From the NCBI GenBank assembly GCA_002359025.1, contig DEPZ01000051.1, positions 64,913 through 77,407 on the forward strand: 12,495 nucleotides of DNA, written 5' to 3'. The DNA is from Erysipelotrichaceae bacterium UBA3379. Its GTDB lineage: Bacteria; Bacillota_I; Bacilli_A; Erysipelotrichales; Coprobacillaceae. The translations under genes were made by a program, and so were the position numbers. Within the stretch, counting starts at the first letter, position 1, and the number at the start of each line of letters is the position of its first letter. Positions 6,548 through 12,495 of this stretch are shown one piece after another. The notes beneath the pieces are model-generated. The model saw only the letters and a list, made by a program, of their open reading frames with translations, had not been told where the DNA came from and did no database searches.

Positions 6548-7507
6548 TTGAAGAGCAGTCAATTAAAGAAAAAACTAAGAGAAGAATTTCATCAACTTCA
6601 AATGGAAAAAAGAAAAGAAGAATTATTGGAAGATGTTCGATTTATTGAACAAGAAGAAATTATTCCAAAGAGAAATTATAGAAATTTTAAGTCTTTAAAG
6701 ATTGTTGGATTAGTATGTAGTATGATTTTGGTATTCTTGTTTTTCAAACCTATAGAAAATGATTATTTTATTTCATTTGATGTGAATCCATCTATTGAAA
6801 TTGAAGTAAATAATAAAAGAAGAGTCAAAGATGTTATATGTAATAATGAAGATGCAAGAATAGTTATGGAAGATATGGATTTAATTGATACTGATTTAGA
6901 TGTAGCAGTGAATGCCATTGTAGGAAGTATGTTTAGATATGGGTATATATCAGAAGTTGACAATTCTATCTTAGTTACTATTTTAGGTGAAAATCAACAA
7001 GTGAGAGAAGAATTGAAAAAGAATGTGTCTAAGCATGTAAAAGAAATTCTGTCAGGGTATTCAGTAGAAGCTTCTGTAGTTTCTCAAGATTTGACATTTT
7101 CTAAAGATACAAAGGAGATAGCTCAAAAGTATGATATTTCGATAGGTAAGGTCACACTTATACAAGAATTGATGCAACAAAATCCTGATTATGAATTTGA
7201 AAATCTTATGCATTTAACAATTAATGATTTAAATATACTCGTACATTTTAACAATATTCAATTTCAAACCATTACAATTGATGGTGTAGAAAGTCATAGT
7301 GGATATAAGACAAGTGATGAAGTCAAACAAAGTGTTTTAGAACATGCACATGTTGATATAAAAGATATTATAGAATATCAATACTATTTGGATTGTAAAG
7401 AAGGTCAATTGATTTATTCAGTAGATTTTCAAGATAGTTATGCAAAATACCATTATGATGTCAATGCTGTAAATGGGAAAATTATATCAGTCAATTTAGA
7501 TATGTAG
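6548..7507 (+). CDS. RsgI-like membrane anti-sigma factor
   Basis: This is the probable inhibitor of the adjacent sigma factor, releasing it on an envelope signal. It has 319 residues. A basic/acidic cytoplasmic segment of about 48 residues (KKKLREEFHQLQMEKRKEEL) is followed by one transmembrane helix at about 49-66. The RsgI-type ectodomain runs from about 72 to 230 and contains FDVNPSIEIEV with N80-P81, the known Asn-Pro self-cleavage position of this family, then NNEDARIVMEDMDL. A PepSY-like domain follows at about 253-318 (SDEVKQSVLEHA, ending YHYDVNAVNGKIISV). No zinc-binding HxxxCxxC motif is present, so sigma binding must use the short helical N-terminus. In known RsgI proteins, ectodomain self-cleavage precedes intramembrane proteolysis; no site-2 protease gene is in this window. 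The ectodomain is paralogous to that of the lipoprotein at 4678-5943. Confidence 0.85.
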   Translation: MKSSQLKKKLREEFHQLQMEKRKEELLEDVRFIEQEEIIPKRNYRNFKSLKIVGLVCSMILVFLFFKPIENDYFISFDVNPSIEIEVNNKRRVKDVICNNEDARIVMEDMDLIDTDLDVAVNAIVGSMFRYGYISEVDNSILVTILGENQQVREELKKNVSKHVKEILSGYSVEASVVSQDLTFSKDTKEIAQKYDISIGKVTLIQELMQQNPDYEFENLMHLTINDLNILVHFNNIQFQTITIDGVESHSGYKTSDEVKQSVLEHAHVDIKDIIEYQYYLDCKEGQLIYSVDFQDSYAKYHYDVNAVNGKIISVNLDM

Positions 7508-7531
7508 GAATGATTTTTCATTCCTACATAT
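7500..7531 (+). promoter_or_regulatory. Perfect 14-bp hairpin overlapping the anti-sigma stop codon
   Basis: The arms 7500-7513 and 7518-7531 are exact inverted complements (core GTAGGAATGA / TCATTCCTAC) around a TTTT loop, and the left arm contains the TAG stop. No T-run follows (AGTTTGGG), so it is not a standard intrinsic terminator. It could protect the upstream mRNA end, be a processing site, or lower expression of the VTC-DUF4956-CotH genes relative to the sigma genes. Confidence 0.65.
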
Positions 7532-7550
7532 AGTTTGGGAGCGTGATTTC

Positions 7551-8246
7551 ATGATATTCAAATATCAACCAATTCAATATAGACATGAATTAAAGCATAA
7601 AATAAATATGGGTGAAGCTATGATATTAAAAAGTCGTTTACAGTTGATTATGAAGCAAGATGAACATAGTTTAAGTGATGGAAGCTATTATATTCATAGT
7701 CTTTACTTTGATACACCCTATGATCAAGCTTTAAAAGAGAAGCTTAATGGAAATTTACAAAGAGAAAAGTTTAGAATTAGATATTACAATAATGATTTAA
7801 GTTTTATACGTTTAGAAAAGAAAATAAAACATAATGGATTATGTGCAAAAAGAACAACCCCCATAACAAAACAACAAGTTCAAAGTATTTTGAATGGTGA
7901 TATAGAATTCTTACTCTATTGTCAAGATCCATTAATGATAGAATTCTATTCTAAATTAAAAGGTGAGCTTCTTAGACCGGTGACAATTGTTTCATATCAA
8001 AGAAGTGCTTTTCTATATGATGTTTCTAGAGTGCGTGTAACGATTGATAGAAACCTATATACTTATAAAGATTGTTCTCAGTTTTTAAATTTAAAGAATA
8101 ATAGAATAAAAGTAGATCATGAATATGTATTAGAAGTGAAATATGATAAATTTTTGCCAGAAATTATTCAAAAAGCACTTCAAGGTATTTCGAGAAAAAC
8201 ATCTGCTTATTCTAAATTTGTGAAATGTAGATTGGTAGATTGGTGA
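7551..8246 (+). CDS. VTC-domain polyphosphate polymerase-like protein
   Basis: VTC domains, known from the yeast Vtc4 subunit, build polyphosphate from ATP inside a basic tunnel barrel. This 231-residue protein is essentially one such domain. It has RHELKHKI at 11-18 (R11, E13, K15), SLYFDTPYDQA at 50-60, the REKFRIRYY strand with K73, R75 and R77, RLEKK at 87-91 plus K100-R101, SYQRSAF at 148-154, RVRVTIDRN at 160-168 and the metal-binding-type EVKYD at 195-199. These are the charged positions expected of an active enzyme. No membrane segment or SPX domain is seen, so it should be cytoplasmic. It starts 43 nt after the anti-sigma gene, across the hairpin, with a modest TTTGGGAG ribosome binding site. 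Together with the next two genes it forms a trio seen in many bacteria. Bacterial members are poorly characterised, and polymer synthesis is inferred. Confidence 0.85.
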   Translation: MIFKYQPIQYRHELKHKINMGEAMILKSRLQLIMKQDEHSLSDGSYYIHSLYFDTPYDQALKEKLNGNLQREKFRIRYYNNDLSFIRLEKKIKHNGLCAKRTTPITKQQVQSILNGDIEFLLYCQDPLMIEFYSKLKGELLRPVTIVSYQRSAFLYDVSRVRVTIDRNLYTYKDCSQFLNLKNNRIKVDHEYVLEVKYDKFLPEIIQKALQGISRKTSAYSKFVKCRLVDW

Positions 8247-8247
8247 T

Positions 8248-8253
8248 AAGGGG
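8248..8253 (+). promoter_or_regulatory. Ribosome binding site selecting the GTG start of the DUF4956 gene
   Basis: AAGGGG lies 7 nt upstream of GTG at 8261. The alternative in-frame TTG at 8240, inside the VTC gene, has no such site, so the GTG is preferred. Confidence 0.65.
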
Positions 8254-8260
8254 TGAGAAT

Positions 8261-8932
8261 GTGACTTTTCAAGATATATTTCAATCGGATTTTTTAGAAA
8301 GTATGAATGCAGTACCTATTTTTGATATGGTTTTGGCTTTGGTTTTAGCATTTATACTAGGTTTATTTATCTTTTTTATTTATAAAAAGAGTTATAGTGG
8401 TTTGATGTATTCAGCAAGTTTTGCGACAACATTAATTGCATTAACAATGATTACAACACTTGTTATTTTAGCAGTAACGAGTCATATTGTTTTATCATTG
8501 GGTATGGTAGGGGCTTTATCGATTGTTAGATTTCGTACGGCAATTAAAGAACCTATGGATATTGCATTTTTATTTTGGAGTATTGCTGTGGGAATTGTAC
8601 TTGCAGCAGGACTCATACCTTTGGCTGTCTTTGGCAGTGTATTTATAGGAATTATTCTTTATGTTTTTTCTATAAAAAAAGATATCCAAAATCCCTATAT
8701 ATTGGTCATTCATTGTGCTCATCATGAACATGAACAAGCAGTTATGGAATATATACAACAACATGTAGATGCTTGTTGTTTAAAAAGTAAAAGTATTCAA
8801 AAAGATTGTATTGAGTTGAATTATGAGGTTCGTTTGAAAAATCAAGAAACATCTTTTGTTAATGAATTATCACAGATGGAAGGTATCCTTTATACTGTTC
8901 TTGTTTCATATAATGGTGATTATATGGGGTAG
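8261..8932 (+). CDS. DUF4956 family integral membrane protein
   Basis: This 223-residue protein has a short N-terminal amphipathic start (MTFQDIFQSDF), then about four hydrophobic segments near residues 21-41, 52-75, 76-89 and 99-138. The family hallmark GALSIVRFRTAIKEP is at 84-98, placing R90 and R92 close to the membrane. A soluble domain of about 80 residues (141-223) follows and is probably cytoplasmic, with an alternating strand/helix pattern. No biochemical function is established for DUF4956 as far as I know. It regularly sits beside VTC and CotH genes, as here: 14 nt after VTC and 3 nt before CotH. The hallmark region recalls the MgtC/SapB membrane core, but that is only a visual resemblance. 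A start at 8240 would add seven residues. Confidence 0.82.
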   Translation: MTFQDIFQSDFLESMNAVPIFDMVLALVLAFILGLFIFFIYKKSYSGLMYSASFATTLIALTMITTLVILAVTSHIVLSLGMVGALSIVRFRTAIKEPMDIAFLFWSIAVGIVLAAGLIPLAVFGSVFIGIILYVFSIKKDIQNPYILVIHCAHHEHEQAVMEYIQQHVDACCLKSKSIQKDCIELNYEVRLKNQETSFVNELSQMEGILYTVLVSYNGDYMG

Positions 8933-8935
8933 TTT

Positions 8936-10330
8936 ATGATTAAACATAAGTATATTGATTGCTTTGTAATCATATGTGTGGTTATTGCTTGTTTTTTTAC
9001 ATTTGCATTGATGTCTAAAGGACATCTTGGTATAACTCCTATGCATACAAATCCCCCTTATGCATCTCGACTTTTTGATCAGAGTTTTGTCCATGAAATC
9101 AATATTGATTTAGAAAATCGAGAAGAGTTTTTTCATCAAGCTTCAAAAGAAGAATATGTGATGTGTGGTTTGGATATTGATGGTGAGAGATTTGAGGGTG
9201 TTGGAATACGTGTAAAAGGAAATAATTCTTTATCATTGATAGAACGTTATGATTTACAAAGATATAGTTTAAAAATAGAATTTGATCATTATGATGATAA
9301 TCTTCATTATTATGGATTAGATAAATTATCATTAGATAGTTCTTTTCAAGATAATGCTTATTTAAAAAACTATATGACATTTGATATGATGAATTTTATG
9401 GGAGTACCTTCACCATTATGTAGCTATGTTTGGGTTACAATCAATCATCAGCCATGGGGATTGTTTCTAGCTATCGAAGAACCTGAAGAAGCATTTGCTA
9501 AACGATGCTTTGGTCAAAATCATGGACAATTGTATAAACCAGGATATAAAGATCTTTATGATGAAAATGCTGATTTGGCACTTCAATATATTGGGGATGA
9601 TCCTGCTTTTTATTCAAATATATTTGATAATGCTAAGTTTGATATAACAAAAAAAGATAAAATGCGTTTGATAGAAGCATTAAAGACTTTGAATTCAGGT
9701 GAAAACTTAGAATCTGCAGTGAATATAGATGAAGTGATAAGATATTTTGTAGTACAAGTTTTTGTAGTGAATTTAGATAGCTATTTAGGACAAACTGGAC
9801 ATAATTATTTCTTATATGAAAAAGACGGTGTGATTTCTATGTTACCTTGGGATTATAATTTGGCATATGGAACATATTCATTAGGAATGCCTGATCCTAC
9901 AAATGATACAACACTTTATATTAATTATCCTATAGATACACCGAATAGTGGAGAAATCATGCTTAATAGACCATTGTTTCATCAAGTGATGTTACATGAT
10001 GAATACTTTGAATTATATCATGACTATTTTGATAAATTTATAAGTGAATACTTTGAAAGTGGTTATTTTGAAGAAAAGATAAAAGAAGTCACAGAAATGA
10101 TAGATCCCTATATTCAAAAAGATCCAACTGCTTTTTGTTTGTATGAAGAGCATTTAGTAGGTGTAGAAACATTCCAAGAATTTTGTTTGTTACGTTCAAA
10201 AAGTATTAGAGGACAATTACAAGGAACAATTCCATCAACAATTAAACAACAACAAACTGATCATAGAAGAATACAAGGATCTCATATTGCATTAGAGGAT
10301 ATGGGAGAGATCTCTGATTTATATAATTGA
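8936..10330 (+). CDS. CotH-family kinase-like protein, membrane-anchored
   Basis: CotH proteins are atypical protein kinases, first known from Bacillus spore coats where CotH phosphorylates Ser residues of CotB and CotG. This 464-residue protein begins with a basic N-terminus and one hydrophobic segment (about 7-26), so its catalytic part should lie outside the membrane. Family motifs are present: RVKGNNSLS (92-100), RYSLKIEFD (109-117), GLDKLSLDS (127-135), WGLFLAIEE (174-182), and the core NLDSYLGQTGHNYFLYEKDG (279-298) followed by LPWDYNLAYG (303-312). D281 and D306 are the likely catalytic and metal-binding Asp by comparison with CotH. The C-terminal SIRGQLQG (423-430) matches the usual CotH ending. 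It is the last gene of the VTC-DUF4956-CotH trio, starting 3 nt after DUF4956. An outward kinase would need an unusual phosphate donor; its substrate is unknown. Confidence 0.85.
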   Translation: MIKHKYIDCFVIICVVIACFFTFALMSKGHLGITPMHTNPPYASRLFDQSFVHEINIDLENREEFFHQASKEEYVMCGLDIDGERFEGVGIRVKGNNSLSLIERYDLQRYSLKIEFDHYDDNLHYYGLDKLSLDSSFQDNAYLKNYMTFDMMNFMGVPSPLCSYVWVTINHQPWGLFLAIEEPEEAFAKRCFGQNHGQLYKPGYKDLYDENADLALQYIGDDPAFYSNIFDNAKFDITKKDKMRLIEALKTLNSGENLESAVNIDEVIRYFVVQVFVVNLDSYLGQTGHNYFLYEKDGVISMLPWDYNLAYGTYSLGMPDPTNDTTLYINYPIDTPNSGEIMLNRPLFHQVMLHDEYFELYHDYFDKFISEYFESGYFEEKIKEVTEMIDPYIQKDPTAFCLYEEHLVGVETFQEFCLLRSKSIRGQLQGTIPSTIKQQQTDHRRIQGSHIALEDMGEISDLYN

Positions 10331-10394
10331 ATATTTTTATATAATAATAAAAATTTATTATGGAAAAATAGAAGGGAATATGATAGTCTTTAAG

Positions 10395-10409
10395 TGTCAA
10401 AATTTGACA
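10395..10409. promoter_or_regulatory. Perfect palindrome TGTCAAA-A-TTTGACA upstream of the permease gene
   Basis: Two exact 7-bp inverted arms surround a single A, about 37 nt before the permease start codon and inside its leader or promoter region. Its shape suits a dimeric repressor, and it contains a TTGACA hexamer (10404-10409) but no properly spaced -10 element follows. A possible promoter lies further upstream: TATAAT at 10340-10345 with a poor -35. No purine riboswitch pattern was recognised in 10331-10445. Confidence 0.35.
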
Positions 10410-10434
10410 GGAAGAGTATATATTAATGGAGATC

Positions 10435-10440
10435 GAGGAG
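10435..10440 (+). promoter_or_regulatory. Ribosome binding site selecting the ATG at 10446
   Basis: GAGGAG ends 5 nt before ATG at 10446. The in-frame ATG at 10380 would add 22 residues (MIVFKCQNLTG...) unlike other permeases of the family, so the downstream start is preferred. Confidence 0.65.
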
Positions 10441-10445
10441 AACAT

Positions 10446-11756
10446 ATGGAAAAAAGTACAAAAAAAGCATCGGTTTTTGATTTGGATGGTATTCCTTCTT
10501 TAAAACAAGCATTGCCTCTTGCATTGCAACATGTTGTTGCAATGGTAGTAGGATGTGTGACACCTGCAATTATTATTGGTCAGGTTGCTGGCCTATCAAG
10601 CAAAGATCAGGTTGTGTTTGTTCAAGCAGCATTGTTAATTGCTGGTATTTCAACTTTGATTCAGTTGTTTCCAATTGGAAGGAAAATTGGTTCAGGGTTA
10701 CCAGTCATTATGGGTGTGAGTTTTGCATATCTACCAAGTATGCAAGCTATTGCAGGTACATATGATATTGCAACTATCTTAGGAGCACAGCTTGTGGGAG
10801 GTATTGCAGCAATTCTTGTAGGTTTATTTATTAAGAAGTTAAGAAAATTATTCCCACCTATTGTTACAGGGACTGTTGTCTTTACAATTGGGTTATCGTT
10901 ATATCCAACTGCAGTGAATTATATTGCAGGAGGAACATCTTCACCTACATTTGGATCATGGCAAAACTGGCTAGTGGCTTTGTTTACACTTTGTGTAGTT
11001 GTTGGATTGAATCATTTTGCTAAGGGGATATGGAAGTTATCTTCTATATTAATAGGAATTATTGCTGGATATATTGTTGCATTCTTCTTTGGAATGGTTG
11101 ACTTGTCTTCTGTTATGAATGCAAGTTTTATACAAATTCCTCAACCAATGTATTTTGGTATGAAGTTTGAAGTTTCTGCCATTGTTACATTTGTCATCTT
11201 ATTTACTATTAATTCTATTCAAGCAATTGGAGACTTTTCAGCAACAACAACTGGAGGTTTGGATAGAGAACCGACAGATGATGAGTTACAAGGTGGAATT
11301 ATTGCTTATGGATGTTCAAATATTGTTGGTTCATTATTTGGAGGACTTCCAACTGCAACATTTTCTCAAAATGTTGGAATTGTTGCGACTACAAAAGTCG
11401 TCAATCGTGTTGTATTAGGAATTGCAGCTTTCATAATTATTATTGCTGGTTTATTCCCAACAGTATCTGCTTTACTTACAACAATACCTCAATGTGTATT
11501 AGGGGGAGCAACCATTACAGTATTTGCTTCTATCGCAATGACTGGTATGAAATTAATTGCATCTCAACCATTGAACTATCGTAATACTTCTATTGTTGGT
11601 TTAGCAGTTGCTTTAGGTATGGGGGTTACACAATCAGCTGGTTCACTTGCATCATTTCCAGAATGGGCTACAACAATTTTTGGAAAATCACCAGTTGTCC
11701 TTGCGACGATAGTGGCTATATTACTTAATATTATTTTACCTAAATCTAAAGATTAA
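10446..11756 (+). CDS. NCS2-family nucleobase permease, probably xanthine/urate type
   Basis: This is a proton- or sodium-coupled purine/pyrimidine importer of the cytoplasmic membrane. The 436 residues from the chosen start form about 12-14 hydrophobic segments. The N-terminal signature ALPLALQHVVAMVVG (22-36) with Q28-H29 is typical of NCS2. The substrate-site half includes IGDFSATTTGGLDREPTDDE (261-280), and the loop PTATFSQNVG (302-311) has the SQN-G form of xanthine/urate permeases such as PbuX rather than the ENIG form of uracil permeases such as UraA. Substrate is therefore probably xanthine or a related purine; this is motif-based inference. It lies 115 nt after the CotH gene without a clear terminator between, but is functionally unrelated and probably has its own promoter. 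A strong terminator follows. Confidence 0.88.
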   Translation: MEKSTKKASVFDLDGIPSLKQALPLALQHVVAMVVGCVTPAIIIGQVAGLSSKDQVVFVQAALLIAGISTLIQLFPIGRKIGSGLPVIMGVSFAYLPSMQAIAGTYDIATILGAQLVGGIAAILVGLFIKKLRKLFPPIVTGTVVFTIGLSLYPTAVNYIAGGTSSPTFGSWQNWLVALFTLCVVVGLNHFAKGIWKLSSILIGIIAGYIVAFFFGMVDLSSVMNASFIQIPQPMYFGMKFEVSAIVTFVILFTINSIQAIGDFSATTTGGLDREPTDDELQGGIIAYGCSNIVGSLFGGLPTATFSQNVGIVATTKVVNRVVLGIAAFIIIIAGLFPTVSALLTTIPQCVLGGATITVFASIAMTGMKLIASQPLNYRNTSIVGLAVALGMGVTQSAGSLASFPEWATTIFGKSPVVLATIVAILLNIILPKSKD

Positions 11757-11762
11757 GATATG

Positions 11763-11788
11763 AAAAAAGCTCAGTAAAGAGCTTTTTT
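11763..11788. terminator. Bidirectional intrinsic terminator between convergent genes
   Basis: AAAAAAGCTC (11763-11772) pairs perfectly with GAGCTTTTTT (11779-11788) around an AGTAAA loop. The T-run on either strand allows it to end both the permease transcript (7 nt after its stop) and the DegV transcript arriving from the other side. Confidence 0.88.
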
Positions 11789-11804
11789 AGCTTATGTGAT
11801 GATT

Positions 11805-12495
11805 TTAAAGATATGAAGTCATATTCGTACAATCAGTTATTTTTTTACAAGTTCCTATAGCTATTGCTCCAGGTCCTATATGACATGAAACACTTAAAGA
11901 AAGAGGATCACAAATGATTTCATGATTTGGAAAAGCTTTTTCTACTTGTTGTTTGAATTCATTGGCGGCATTTTCATCATAAGTATATGCAACCATGACT
12001 CTTGCTTGCAACATGTCATCATGAGAGTCAATACGTTCCTTTATATCTTTGATAATAGAATTCAACATTATATCTTTTGCTTTATGCATTGTTCTGACAT
12101 TATGAAATTTATCAAGCTTACTGCCTTGAATGGTCAATACAGGTTTGATTTTTAATGCTGAACCAATAGCTGCAGCAGCAGGAGTAAGACGGCCACCTTT
12201 TTTTAAATATTCTAATGTATCTAATGTAATATAGATAGAAGCATTCATACTATTTTCCATTAAGATATCATAAATGTCTTTAGCCGTTTTACCTTGTTTA
12301 GAAAGATATAATGCATCATATACATCCCACTTTTGTGTAATAAAAATACGCTTTGAATCAACAACAAAGACTTTGTTTAAGTATTGTGGCATTTGTGAAA
12401 CCATGAGGGCAGTTTGACAAGATCCACTTAATCCACTAGACATAGGAATATGCACAATTGCATCATACTTTTCTAGAATTCTATCAAAGAAATCA
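11805..12495 (-). CDS. DegV family (FakB-like) fatty-acid-binding protein, N-terminus outside window
   Basis: DegV/FakB proteins bind a fatty acid and present it to the FakA kinase for phosphorylation, feeding exogenous or recycled fatty acids into phospholipids. The frame is open to the right edge and gives 229 residues; an internal GTG at 12455 is not the true start because the conserved DFFDRILEKYDAIVHI segment continues upstream of it. Family landmarks are HIPMSSGLSGSCQTA (fatty-acid carboxylate-binding Ser region), LEYLKKGGRLTPAAAAIGSAL, KIKPVLTIQGSKL, VRTMHKA, and the C-terminal CHIGPGAIAIG with the conserved His. Only about the first 50-60 residues, including the usual TDSxxDL motif, should be missing. 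No fakA is in the window, and the FakB isoform or chain preference cannot be read from sequence. Confidence 0.92.
   Translation of the reverse strand, partial: DFFDRILEKYDAIVHIPMSSGLSGSCQTALMVSQMPQYLNKVFVVDSKRIFITQKWDVYDALYLSKQGKTAKDIYDILMENSMNASIYITLDTLEYLKKGGRLTPAAAAIGSALKIKPVLTIQGSKLDKFHNVRTMHKAKDIMLNSIIKDIKERIDSHDDMLQARVMVAYTYDENAANEFKQQVEKAFPNHEIICDPLSLSVSCHIGPGAIAIGTCKKITDCTNMTSYL

Noticed and set aside
7500..7531. Hairpin as intrinsic terminator of the sigma operon
   Set aside because: The stem is strong, but the sequence after it (AGTTTGGGAG) is not a T-run, so efficient intrinsic termination is not expected.
8240..8260. Upstream TTG start for the DUF4956 gene
   Set aside because: It lies within the VTC coding region with no suitable ribosome binding site; GTG at 8261 has AAGGGG at proper distance.
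10344..10361. AT-only inverted repeat ATAATAAA-AA-TTTATTAT after the CotH gene as a terminator
   Set aside because: The stem contains no G-C pairs and is not followed by a T-run; it is better explained by AT-rich intergenic composition.
10331..10445. Purine riboswitch before the permease gene
   Set aside because: No conserved three-way-junction loops of the guanine/adenine class were seen, and the only clear structure is the short 10395-10409 palindrome.
11167..11584. Additional plus-strand frames within the permease gene
   Set aside because: They are alternative frames of a clearly conserved NCS2 permease and show no motif or ribosome binding site of their own.

Overview
The window is low-GC, AT-rich DNA with strong AGGAGG-type ribosome binding sites, TTGACA/TATAAT-type promoters, TGA used as a stop codon and several TTG/GTG starts. 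It encodes a lipoprotein, a cache-type sensor and an RsgI-like anti-sigma factor. This points to a Gram-positive Firmicute (Bacillota). The protein style suggests Erysipelotrichia or relatives (Coprobacillus / Erysipelatoclostridium-like); that placement is inferred, not proven.

Layout. (1) 1-887, minus strand: the N-terminal 295 residues of a membrane sensor whose output domain lies off the left edge. (2) 1068-4610: a tight hom-lysC-asd operon (homoserine dehydrogenase, aspartokinase, aspartate-semialdehyde dehydrogenase) with a near-consensus promoter, a very short leader and a strong intrinsic terminator. It covers the common steps from aspartate to aspartate semialdehyde plus the branch to homoserine. 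(3) 4678-7507: a lipoprotein with an RsgI-like ectodomain and a long Ser/Asn/Tyr/Asp repeat tail, then an ECF-like sigma factor and a membrane anti-sigma factor carrying a paralogous ectodomain. (4) 7551-10330: the recurring VTC / DUF4956 / CotH trio (polyphosphate-polymerase-like enzyme, membrane protein, CotH-type kinase), overlapping or nearly abutting each other. (5) 10446-11756: an NCS2 nucleobase permease, probably of the xanthine/urate type. (6) 11763-11788: a bidirectional terminator shared with a convergent DegV/FakB fatty-acid-binding gene that runs off the right edge.

The most interesting part is 4678-10330. No convincing terminator interrupts it, so the lipoprotein, sigma, anti-sigma, VTC, DUF4956 and CotH genes may form one envelope-sensing unit. 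Both RsgI-like ectodomains keep the Asn-Pro pair at which RsgI family ectodomains are known to self-cleave. Just upstream of the sigma gene lie three TTAACA-like hexamers spaced exactly 11 bp apart, the geometry of a Bacillus PhoP box, which is notable next to a polyphosphate-polymerase-family gene. A perfect 14-bp hairpin without a U-tract separates the anti-sigma gene from the VTC trio. The regulatory link between these parts is inference.
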